Shown here piece by piece: positions 15,789 to 22,649 of a stretch of DNA of 27,714 bases. The notes beneath the pieces were generated by a model. The model was given only the letters and a program-made list of their open reading frames with translations, was not told where the DNA came from and ran no database searches. The DNA comes from CAZVAO01 sp964625175. GTDB lineage: Bacteria; Bacillota; UBA994; PWPR01. Position 1 is the first letter of the stretch; each line of letters begins with the position of its first letter. A program made the translations under genes and the position numbers. The stretch lies in contig CAZVAO010000015.1 of assembly GCA_964625175.1 (NCBI GenBank), positions 1 through 27,714 on the forward strand, written 5' to 3'.

Positions 15789-17795
15789 TCATTTAATTTT
15801 TGAAATATCTTCAATTTCTCGAAACAGGGGAATCGCAGGAAGGGATTGAATGAAACTGTTCCCATAATATTTCCCAACTAATCGTTGATCGGTGACAATC
15901 ACTAATCCCGTATCTGTTTTACTACGTATCAGCCGCCCGAAGCCCTGTTTGAAGCTCAGAACGGCCTGCGGGAGCATATAATCGCGGAAGGCATTTCCTC
16001 CACTCTCCTTAATTCGCTCCATTCGTGCTTCGGCAATAGGGTCATCAGGAACAGGAAATGGTAGCTTCGTGATGATGACGCACCGTAAATCGTCGCCCAC
16101 TACATCGACACCCTCCCAGAAGGATGCGGTTCCAAAAAGTAAGGCCTGACCATCCTTCTTAAACCGCTGTAACAATATATTACGCGACATATCCCCCTGC
16201 TTAAGAATGGTGTGCCCCTCTGAGAAAAGTTGTGCTTCAACCATACTAAACACACTATCGAGCATTTTATAGGATGTAAAGAGGGCGAAAATACCCCCAT
16301 TAACCTTTGCCCGCGCCTCTAGGATTGTATCTGCTACATACCGTTCGTAAGCGGTTAGATTGCGAAAATCCGGTACAATAGCGGCACTGGGCACAATCAA
16401 GCTCGCCTGTTTTTGATAATCGAATGATGAAAAGATGATCTGACTGACATACTGATCCACCCCTAACCGCTGGGCAAAGAACTTCATGTCGGGGACAGCT
16501 AAAGTTGCAGAAGTGCAAATGACAGGCTTACCACACTCAAATATTCTTTCCTTCATCATGGCCGCAATATTAAGGGGGACTGCATAGGCAGCCTCTTGCT
16601 GGCGTCCTTCAACCCAGTAGACATACTCTTCCCCGCGTGTATTCAGCACAAAGTCAACTTCGTCGGCAACTTTTTTTAAATTCATGCTGAGCTTATCGAT
16701 TTCTAAGGCTGTAATATCATCGAGTTCTGAGCGCGTAGCCATCTGTTTAGTGATATCTACCAATTGGCTTAGCGGTTCTGCCAGCGTATCTTTGATCGCC
16801 CCAAGCTCTGTTGCGAAAACACGCTTGGCATACTGATCCTCCGCTAGATTTTTGAGTTGATTCAGTAAGATCGCTGACTGCCCAAAATAATGTTGGTTAA
16901 TTGTCGCTACTGAAGCAAGATCATAACCGCTATCCGTTAAGGCTTGGCGAATTGTTTCCCGTTTGAGAATATTCTGAAGCCAAGCAACAGGTTGATTAAG
17001 ACTTTTCGCTTTAATTTCAATCGAAAAGGCGGATGCAGCGGCATCTTCAACATGATGTGCCTCGTCAAAAACAATAAAGTCATAGGCTGGTAACACACCA
17101 CCATCCTCAGATTCTGTATTCCCACGCAACATTAAGTCTACAAAAAAAAGCGCATGATTACTGACTATAAAATCGGCCTTTTGAAGTTCGCGTCGTGCTT
17201 TACGAAAAATACAATTAAAATCATGTGGGCAATTATCTTCAAGGCAGGTCTCTTGACTCGAATTGATTTCCTGCCATACGCTAGGAAGAACCGCTGTCTT
17301 CAGTTCGGCCTTATCGCCAATCGTAATTTTTCGACCATCATAGACCTCAGCGAGTAAATCACGGAAATTCAAGGCTTCCTCAGCACTCGTAAAAACCCCC
17401 ACCAAACTCGACAAGACGTTCATGAAGCGCATTTGACAGATATAGTTTCCGCGACCCTTAGCAATTGCAACTCGAAAATCCGTATCTAGAATCTGCTGCA
17501 ATAAAGGCAGATCCTTTTCAACTAATTGTTGTTGCAGATTGATTGTATAGGTCGAGATAATCGCTCGTTTTTTGGTGTCTGAAGCTTTCATGACGGCCAA
17601 AAGAGCCAAAATATAGGCTAATGATTTCCCCGTCCCCGTTCCAGCCTCAATCAGCATATGTTTATCCTGATATAAGCCATTAAGAATCGTGCGAATCATT
17701 TGATATTGCTCTGGACGTTCTTCATAGTTTGGGAAAGCCAGTTTAATTAGTTCTAAATAATGGTCTAAGTTTTCTTTTACCTGTTTTACATTCAT
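15789..17795 (-). CDS. DinG-family ATP-dependent DNA helicase (XPD-like, Fe-S)
   Basis: Superfamily 2 5'-3' helicase of the DinG/XPD group, cytoplasmic, acting in DNA repair and in resolving replication or transcription blocks. From the ATG at 17795 it has 668 residues. Walker A is EAGTGTGKS (about 50-58) and the Walker B DEAH box is DEAHHVEDAA. Four cysteines, one in GRGNYIC and three in the ETCLEDNC..FNC segment, fit the [4Fe-4S] site. Motifs V and VI are GTASFWEGVDV and KQGFGRLIRS. No N-terminal exonuclease domain is present, unlike the DinG of Bacillus and Staphylococcus. GGAG precedes the ATG by 6 nt; an in-frame TTG at 17807 is less likely. Both flanks are repeat-rich with gaps. Confidence 0.92.
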   Translation of the reverse strand: MNVKQVKENLDHYLELIKLAFPNYEERPEQYQMIRTILNGLYQDKHMLIEAGTGTGKSLAYILALLAVMKASDTKKRAIISTYTINLQQQLVEKDLPLLQQILDTDFRVAIAKGRGNYICQMRFMNVLSSLVGVFTSAEEALNFRDLLAEVYDGRKITIGDKAELKTAVLPSVWQEINSSQETCLEDNCPHDFNCIFRKARRELQKADFIVSNHALFFVDLMLRGNTESEDGGVLPAYDFIVFDEAHHVEDAAASAFSIEIKAKSLNQPVAWLQNILKRETIRQALTDSGYDLASVATINQHYFGQSAILLNQLKNLAEDQYAKRVFATELGAIKDTLAEPLSQLVDITKQMATRSELDDITALEIDKLSMNLKKVADEVDFVLNTRGEEYVYWVEGRQQEAAYAVPLNIAAMMKERIFECGKPVICTSATLAVPDMKFFAQRLGVDQYVSQIIFSSFDYQKQASLIVPSAAIVPDFRNLTAYERYVADTILEARAKVNGGIFALFTSYKMLDSVFSMVEAQLFSEGHTILKQGDMSRNILLQRFKKDGQALLFGTASFWEGVDVVGDDLRCVIITKLPFPVPDDPIAEARMERIKESGGNAFRDYMLPQAVLSFKQGFGRLIRSKTDTGLVIVTDQRLVGKYYGNSFIQSLPAIPLFREIEDISKIK

Positions 17796-17819
17796 CGTGG
17801 TCTCCAATGCTAAACTGTG

Positions 17820-17874
17820 TACATCTATTCTATCAAAACATTCGTTCGCTGTGGGAATAATCGGATAATTTATT
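17820..17874 (+). repeat. 55-bp sequence duplicated across the second gap, left copy
   Basis: Identical over 55 bp to 17975-18029 on the other side of the N run. This is probably an unmerged contig overlap rather than a biological repeat. Confidence 0.9.
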
Positions 17875-17974
17875 NNNNNNNNNNNNNNNNNNNNNNNNNN
17901 NNNNNNNNNNNNNNNNNNNNNNNNNNNNNNNNNNNNNNNNNNNNNNNNNNNNNNNNNNNNNNNNNNNNNNNNNN
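17875..17974. other. Assembly gap (100 N)
   Basis: Exactly 100 N, flanked by identical 55-bp ends. Confidence 0.98.
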
Positions 17975-18029
17975 TACATCTATTCTATCAAAACATTCGT
18001 TCGCTGTGGGAATAATCGGATAATTTATT
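17975..18029 (+). repeat. 55-bp sequence duplicated across the second gap, right copy
   Basis: Exact copy of 17820-17874. If the gap is a missed overlap, the real sequence here contains it once. Confidence 0.9.
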
Positions 18030-18064
18030 GAATAGATTACTAAATTGAGGGGTTTGGGTTAGGA

Positions 18065-18142
18065 ATTAGCCGTTAGGCGTTAGCCGTTAGGCGTTAGCCG
18101 TTAGGCGTTAGCCGTTAGGCGTTAGCCGTTAGGGGTTAGGGC
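18065..18142 (+). repeat. Tandem array of alternating GTTAGGC/GTTAGCC heptamers
   Basis: A 14-bp unit, GTTAGGCGTTAGCC, is repeated about four and a half times and degrades to GTTAGGGCTAGG at the end. Each GGCGTTAGCC or GCCGTTAGGC can fold as GGC/GCC arms around GTTA, so the array can form many small hairpins. There are no unique spacers, so it is not a CRISPR. Confidence 0.9.
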
Positions 18143-18434
18143 TAGGATGAGTAGTCAAGACATCCTTTGCAGATTTGCGTCAGTACATCTTTGTATAGCG
18201 ATCCGTCTCTTCAGGGGAATATCGTTACCCTACCGCCTACCATCGCTTGCCAACTGCTTGACGATTACTTAACCATCGCATGGCAACTGCTTGCCCCGTT
18301 TTGGAACACCATGGGGCTTGCCCCGTTTTGGAACACCATGGGGCTTGCCCCGTGCAGAACAGGCACGGAGTCCTACCTCTTTTATATTATAAGAGAGGCC
18401 ATCGTCTCATACTGACTACCGACCATCCCATTCC
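18143..18434. other. Intergenic sequence with short dispersed repeats
   Basis: Contains related words such as TTGCCAACTGCTTGACG and GCATGGCAACTGCTTGCC, plus the 27-bp tandem duplication. Two overlapping frames of 60-82 codons exist only because of the repeat and have no ribosome binding site. Confidence 0.6.
18294..18347 (+). repeat. 27-bp perfect tandem duplication
   Basis: Two identical 27-bp units (18294-18320 and 18321-18347), each starting CCCCGTTTTGGAACACC and ending ATGGGGCTTG, are followed by a partial third start (CCCCGTG). Each unit has GCCCC/GGGGC inverted ends, so it can form a hairpin. Confidence 0.95.
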
Positions 18435-18959
18435 CTATTCCTTCTTAAAAACAAAACTATAAACAGCCGCAACTAAAACAGCACCGATTAGTAGTAGCGT
18501 GTATGGTGGTTCTTTGACCTTTGCCGTCGTAAAGCTTAACTTGATATCTTTTCCAAGCCTATCCCCTGTTTTAGCAGTTAGATCACCGCTGATGGTCAAA
18601 ACATAGGTTGTATTTGCTTCTAAGCTCTCTAACGGCTTAATGAAAACAATCTCTTTTTTATTGGGCTCAACCATATCATTGGCCATAAGAATATCAATTG
18701 CGATGACCTTTCCCCCAGCATCTGCCAAACTGAAGCATGCTTGATTTCCGTCACGGACGTTTGCATTGATCACATTATTAGAAAACTGCAATTCGATCTT
18801 ATGATCCAACTCAACATCTACAGCGTTGGCCTGGGGGGAGGATGTTTCTAGGGTGAGTGGATTGTTACCGCCACTACCAATTCCCGCCGCTATAGACCCA
18901 TTAATAGCTAGTAAGAATATGACGATGATCCCAAATACATACTTCCCATGTTGGCGCAT
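18435..18959 (-). CDS. Membrane-anchored protein with a bacterial Ig-like (Big_5) domain
   Basis: A 174-residue surface protein. It has an N-terminal signal or anchor segment (about 7-25), then one Ig-like domain (about 34-145) with the Big_5/SbsA pattern: TSSPQANAVDVELDHKIELQ, IVFIKPLESLEANTTYVLTI and KLSFTTAK. A C-terminal transmembrane helix (about 152-168) ends in KKE, so the domain is held outside the membrane. Big_5 domains are usually modules of larger surface proteins; a single one with its own anchor is minimal. The start follows AAGGAGG. No functional partner is evident nearby. Confidence 0.8.
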   Translation of the reverse strand: MRQHGKYVFGIIVIFLLAINGSIAAGIGSGGNNPLTLETSSPQANAVDVELDHKIELQFSNNVINANVRDGNQACFSLADAGGKVIAIDILMANDMVEPNKKEIVFIKPLESLEANTTYVLTISGDLTAKTGDRLGKDIKLSFTTAKVKEPPYTLLLIGAVLVAAVYSFVFKKE

Positions 18960-19126
18960 AGTAATCCTCCTTATAGATCAATTTATCTCGCTTAATAAAT
19001 CGCAACCTTTATGCAAACGACCATCGTAGATTTATTTAATTATAACATATATTATCCACCAAAAACTTACCTGAGCACACTGTCCAATCGAACAGTAAAC
19101 TGGCAAACTGCTAGTCGCCTAACCGC

Positions 19127-19408
19127 TCACTCAAAGCGTTTACGGGAAAGAACGCTGTCGGGGCGTCCAAGTTTATCATAGTAGAGGTGCGGTGCCAGGT
19201 AGATATCCTGCACTCTAAAAAAATCTTTCCCCTGCTCACCAAAAAAACGCCCAATCGCCTTCCGAACTTTAATGGAAGGATTGCTTTTACCGCGCTCAAT
19301 ACGATAGTAATAGGAGGGAGAAATCCCCACGGCACTCGCCACCTCACGAACGGATAATTCTAATGCCTTGCGCTTTGCTAAAAGTCTAAAACGAAACAAG
19401 CCTCTCAC
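19127..19408 (-). CDS. XRE-family helix-turn-helix regulator (small)
   Basis: A DNA-binding protein of up to 93 residues. The HTH is LSVREVASAVGISPSYYYRI with ERGKSNPS following, the classic Cro/C1-type fold in the N-terminal two-thirds, with a short tail (GRPDSVLSRKRFE). The initiation site is uncertain. The GTG at 19408 has its AAGGAA directly adjacent, which is too close; a TTG three codons later has better spacing. It diverges from another XRE gene across 140 nt, suggesting a regulatory pair. Its targets are unknown. Confidence 0.75.
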   Translation of the reverse strand: MRGLFRFRLLAKRKALELSVREVASAVGISPSYYYRIERGKSNPSIKVRKAIGRFFGEQGKDFFRVQDIYLAPHLYYDKLGRPDSVLSRKRFE

Positions 19409-19480
19409 TTCCTTTTCTGCTATTTTATTCCTTCTTTCTATTTATTATACTAGCCATTACGTATAGGGTCAATCTATATT

Positions 19481-19495
19481 TAGACGTATTGTCTA
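19481..19495. promoter_or_regulatory. Small inverted repeat between divergent XRE genes, possible operator
   Basis: TAGAC (19481-19485) and GTCTA (19491-19495) form an inverted repeat with 5-nt spacing, and a further TAGAC occurs at 19524-19528 in a possible extended -10 (TGCTAGACT). The size and position fit an XRE operator, but the evidence is slight. Confidence 0.3.
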
Positions 19496-19547
19496 GCTTA
19501 ATCATCTACCTCTATTTCTGTGCTAGACTGTTTCTGGAGTGATTAAT

Positions 19548-19952
19548 ATGGTCTTAAAATCCCGAATCAGAATACTTAGAGAGAAGTCTGGTTATACGCG
19601 TAAGGAAGTCGCGGCCTTACTTGGAATCAGCTATCAAACCTTAGCAAAATATGAGCAAGGCAACCGCACCCCAGACAATGAGATGCTTACTAAAATTGCT
19701 TCTATTTATCATGTCACAACGGATTATCTTTTGGATCATACCTATACCTATGTTCCCGAGAACTTTATCGAGGAAAGGGGTGCCCACCCTTATAATTTAC
19801 TCCAATACGCTCTCAAAGAGTATTTTAAACGTCCCTTTGATTTAGATGACCTTGAATACATCCGGCTTGCATTAGACCTAAGATCACAGAATATCTCAAT
19901 TGACACTTTCAAAGCAATTTTAGAATTAATGAATCAAACAAACAAATCATAA
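19548..19952 (+). CDS. XRE-family transcriptional regulator
   Basis: A 134-residue regulator with an N-terminal HTH_3 domain: LREKSGYTRKEVAALLGISY, then QTLAKYEQGNRTPDNEMLTK, and IASIYHVTTDYLLDHT completing the fold (about 1-65). The remainder (about 70-134) is an unrecognised helical domain, perhaps for dimerisation or signal sensing. ATG 19548 is chosen over GTG 19539 because GGAG overlaps the latter. It is divergent from the smaller XRE gene and ends at a terminator. Confidence 0.85.
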   Translation: MVLKSRIRILREKSGYTRKEVAALLGISYQTLAKYEQGNRTPDNEMLTKIASIYHVTTDYLLDHTYTYVPENFIEERGAHPYNLLQYALKEYFKRPFDLDDLEYIRLALDLRSQNISIDTFKAILELMNQTNKS

Positions 19953-19966
19953 TTCCACCCTATCCA

Positions 19967-20000
19967 AAGGATAGGCCACTCTGGTCATATCCTTTTTTTT
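19967..20000 (+). terminator. Intrinsic terminator after the XRE gene
   Basis: AAGGATA (19967-19973) pairs with TATCCTT (19988-19994), with an inner GGCCA/TGGTC stem, followed by a run of eight T residues. Confidence 0.85.
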
Positions 20001-20050
20001 ATGCGCTATATTCGCATGATTTCCTCTCCGAAAATCACCTGCAGGACGAT

Positions 20051-20062
20051 TTATGCTATACT
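20051..20062 (+). promoter_or_regulatory. Extended -10 promoter element before the rhomboid gene
   Basis: TATGCTATACT contains TGC followed by TATACT (20057-20062), an extended -10; no good -35 hexamer is seen 17 nt upstream. It is located 30 nt before the start codon. Confidence 0.5.
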
Positions 20063-20091
20063 ATCAATAAATACTTTAATGAGGTGAATTT

Positions 20092-20748
20092 ATGATTCCC
20101 TTACATGATTCTGTACGTTCTAGGATTAGACCCGTTGTCAGCATATCACTAATTCTAATCAATATTGTTATATTTATTTATCAACTACAACTACGTGGAA
20201 TGGATAGCCAAATATTCATTTCCCGTTGGTCAGTAATTCCTGCCCTTGGTTTCGTTCAACCCTGGCGTTATCTCACCGCGAACTTTATCCATGGGAGCTG
20301 GTCCCACCTTCTTGGGAACATGTTGTTTCTTTGGATATTTGGCGACAATATTGAGGATAAAATCGGTCATTTCAAATTCTTATACTTTTATCTCCTGATG
20401 GGTGTGCTTGCCCTAATGGCCCAGAGCATGATTGACATTCAAAGCATCGTCCCCATTATTGGTGCGAGTGGCTCAATCGCTGGGATCATGGGCGCTTATT
20501 TTGTATGTTGCCCTCGCTCACGGGTACTTACTTACATTCCCCCCTTCTTTGTCTTCCCAATCCCGTCTTTTATCTATTTAATTGGTTGGTTTGGTCTGCA
20601 GTTTGTTAATGGTGTGGGCAGCTGGGGCACTGAAGCCGGTGTCGCATGGTGGGCTCATGTGGCAGGATTCATTTTTGGTTTTATCGTTATTCGCTTTATT
20701 AAACCTAAACCCATCCCTCAGCCAGACTACTATATTTCAAACCAATAG
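20092..20748 (+). CDS. Rhomboid-family intramembrane serine protease
   Basis: A six-helix membrane protease that cleaves transmembrane substrates within the bilayer; 218 residues. The catalytic serine is in GASGSIAG (Ser126) and the catalytic histidine in WAHVAGFIFG (His189). The oxyanion-side HGSWSHLLGN motif carries His72 and Asn76, and the L1-loop-like GDNIEDKIG follows. It starts at an ATG with GAGGTGA upstream. No extra soluble domain is present. Whether it is functionally linked to the downstream ATPase/TOPRIM pair is doubtful, since about 75 nt and a separate ribosome binding site intervene. Confidence 0.93.
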   Translation: MIPLHDSVRSRIRPVVSISLILINIVIFIYQLQLRGMDSQIFISRWSVIPALGFVQPWRYLTANFIHGSWSHLLGNMLFLWIFGDNIEDKIGHFKFLYFYLLMGVLALMAQSMIDIQSIVPIIGASGSIAGIMGAYFVCCPRSRVLTYIPPFFVFPIPSFIYLIGWFGLQFVNGVGSWGTEAGVAWWAHVAGFIFGFIVIRFIKPKPIPQPDYYISNQ

Positions 20749-20825
20749 AATTTACCACACACGATTCGCACCACTGTAAACGCGTTGTTATCACGTCGAA
20801 CACCACCCATCTAGGAGGGATTCTC

Positions 20826-21926
20826 TTGAGAATTAATCAGATTCGCATTTCTGGATATAAAAACTTAATGGATGCCCATTTAAAATTTCCTAAAACGATT
20901 ACTGCCCTTATTGGGTTCAATAATTATGGTAAATCAAATTTTATTGGCGCCATCAAATTTGTCTTTGACTTCATTAAGGGGGCCCCAGCTGAACGCTTAA
21001 CCTTACTAAATACGCCCTATATCCAACCACTTATCGTCACTTTGCAGGATATCCCTTTCACTTTCGAGATCACATTCAGTAACCAAGAAACGAGTTACAA
21101 CTATCGGCTGCAGTGGTATTGGTCTAACCAGAAACCCTGCAACCTTTTTGAACAACTGCAAGAAAATGGGATTACCGTATTTACACGCGCTGGTGATACG
21201 GTCGAAAACACCTCTATTGGCGTCAATCATCCTCTTGACTTGATTATTGATACGATGGATGAATCAGCATCCGTCTTCCTGCGGCAATTGACAATTTTTG
21301 CTTTGACGGATCTTATGCCTATGCAGCAAAATAATTTAGCAGAAATGTCCTTAGGGAATGCGGTTCACCAGCTCCAAATGCAGAGCGTTGGAGACTTCAC
21401 ACTGTTATGTGATGCCTTCTTGGGCCTGTTACCAGAAGTTGAGCGGATCGAATTGCATCAGATTGATAGCCAGTGGCGTATTTTTTACTACCAGCAACAT
21501 ATAAATCAGTGTTTGCCCTTTGATTTCTTATCTACCGGTAGTCAACGGTTATTTTTACTTCTTTTTTCTGCGATTAAAGGCCAACGAAACCATCTCAGCC
21601 TGCTTGTTTTTGAAGAGATTGAAAACAGTATCCATCCGCGGCTCATCCCTTTATTATTAATGGCTTTGTCAGGCCTCGCTGGGGATTGTCAAATTATTCT
21701 GACGAGTCATTCCCCTTATTTAATTCAACATCTTACTCTTGAGAGCATCACATTAGCCTTACCTTCACAAGACGGGGCTTCGGGTTTCCGGAGAATTAAC
21801 CCTCTGCTATGGGACAAACTCCAAGAGCAGGCCCGTGAACTAGATATCTCCATTGGTGTCTACATCTTCGATCTCCTAATTGAATCCCATGATCAGCCAC
21901 AAGAATTAATGAGGTGGCTTCAATGA
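20826..21926 (+). CDS. AAA/ABC-type ATPase of an OLD-like two-gene module
   Basis: A 366-residue SMC/ABC-like ATPase (AAA_15/AAA_21 type). Walker A is GFNNYGKS (30-37). The ABC-like signature LSTGSQRL is at about 235-242, Walker B LSLLVFEEIENS at 257-268 with a catalytic Glu, and the H-loop TSHSP at 293-297. In OLD, Gabija GajA and PARIS AriA, such ATPases drive or sense through a TOPRIM nuclease; here the TOPRIM partner is the next gene. The start codon is TTG, fixed by AGGAGGG 7 nt upstream. The last codons overlap the next gene by 4 nt. No TOPRIM or coiled-coil arm is fused here, so this is the split arrangement. Confidence 0.85.
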   Translation: MRINQIRISGYKNLMDAHLKFPKTITALIGFNNYGKSNFIGAIKFVFDFIKGAPAERLTLLNTPYIQPLIVTLQDIPFTFEITFSNQETSYNYRLQWYWSNQKPCNLFEQLQENGITVFTRAGDTVENTSIGVNHPLDLIIDTMDESASVFLRQLTIFALTDLMPMQQNNLAEMSLGNAVHQLQMQSVGDFTLLCDAFLGLLPEVERIELHQIDSQWRIFYYQQHINQCLPFDFLSTGSQRLFLLLFSAIKGQRNHLSLLVFEEIENSIHPRLIPLLLMALSGLAGDCQIILTSHSPYLIQHLTLESITLALPSQDGASGFRRINPLLWDKLQEQARELDISIGVYIFDLLIESHDQPQELMRWLQ

Positions 21927-22516
21927 TGCCTGAAGATTACGGCGTGCTCCTCTATGTAGAAGGAGATACAGAAGTTGAATTCTATCGGTTTTTATTAAAA
22001 TGGCTTGATCAGAACCGCACACGACAACCCCATATGAAAGATTTAATTATTAAGAACCTAAAGGGTATTGGCGGCTTTAAGCGCGTCGCACTGCGTTATT
22101 ATATCAACCACATACGCAATCGAGAATTACCTTTTTACGTTGTACTCGCGTACGATACGGATGTGTTTGAATATAGTAGCCTGCCGCCTGTGGATTGGAA
22201 ACATATTGATTTTCTTTTTAGCAATTATGGTGTGAAACAAGTATCACATGTTCAGCAAATCAGCATGATTGAAGATTGGTTTTTAGACGACTTAGCTGGA
22301 CTCTGCCGCTATCTCGAGATTCCAACCAACACACCTTTACCCGCTGGTACGAATGGCAATAAAAAGATGCAGAACCTCTTTCATATCGCGCATAAAATGT
22401 ATTATAAAGGCCACTACACCCGCAATTTTTTGGATGATTTAGATATCGCAAAGATTTACCACCAACGCCAACACAACTTAGAACCGCTCGTTAATCTATT
22501 ATATTTGCCGGAGTAA
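21923..22516 (+). CDS. Small TOPRIM-domain protein (DUF4276/OLD-like), partner of the ATPase
   Basis: A 197-residue protein with TOPRIM catalytic features: Glu13 in LLYVEGDTEVEFY, the DxD motif Asp78/Asp80 in VVLAYDTDVFE, and Glu117 in SMIEDWFLDDL. The C-terminal block KKMQNLFHIAHKMYYKGHYT with LDDLDIAKIY resembles the end of DUF4276/OLD-type TOPRIM proteins. A metal-dependent nuclease role is expected by family, not shown. The ATG at 21923 is chosen because it forms ATGA with the ATPase stop and has GAGGTGG 6 nt upstream; the in-frame ATG at 21914 lies inside that ribosome binding site. Tight coupling indicates fixed stoichiometry with the ATPase. A degenerate non-catalytic scaffold is possible. 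Confidence 0.75.
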   Translation: MMPEDYGVLLYVEGDTEVEFYRFLLKWLDQNRTRQPHMKDLIIKNLKGIGGFKRVALRYYINHIRNRELPFYVVLAYDTDVFEYSSLPPVDWKHIDFLFSNYGVKQVSHVQQISMIEDWFLDDLAGLCRYLEIPTNTPLPAGTNGNKKMQNLFHIAHKMYYKGHYTRNFLDDLDIAKIYHQRQHNLEPLVNLLYLPE

Positions 22517-22610
22517 CTAATGAGAAAGAATCAACACAAGATTGACTCCTACAATGGTTGTTGACTGCTAGCTGCTTGCTTATCCTGACTAAAAAATCAA
22601 CTATATAAAT

Positions 22611-22647
22611 TAAGACGTCCTTCTGCAGACCACAGAAGGACGTCTTA
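22611..22647. terminator. Hairpin terminator between convergent TOPRIM and LarA-type genes
   Basis: A perfect 15-bp stem, TAAGACGTCCTTCTG (22611-22625) with its complement at 22633-22647, with a 7-nt loop. It begins 3 nt past the LarA-type stop on the minus strand and has T-rich sequence on both sides. Confidence 0.8.
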
Positions 22648-22649
22648 GT

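Noticed and set aside
18065..18142. Possible CRISPR array or telomere-like repeat
   Set aside because: The heptamers are contiguous with no unique spacers, so it is not a CRISPR; the unit is 7 bp, not the 6-bp TTAGGC of some eukaryotic telomeres, and the context is bacterial.
18167..18462. Two overlapping small open frames with repeated peptide segments
   Set aside because: The peptide repeats simply reflect the 27-bp DNA duplication, and no initiation signal is present.
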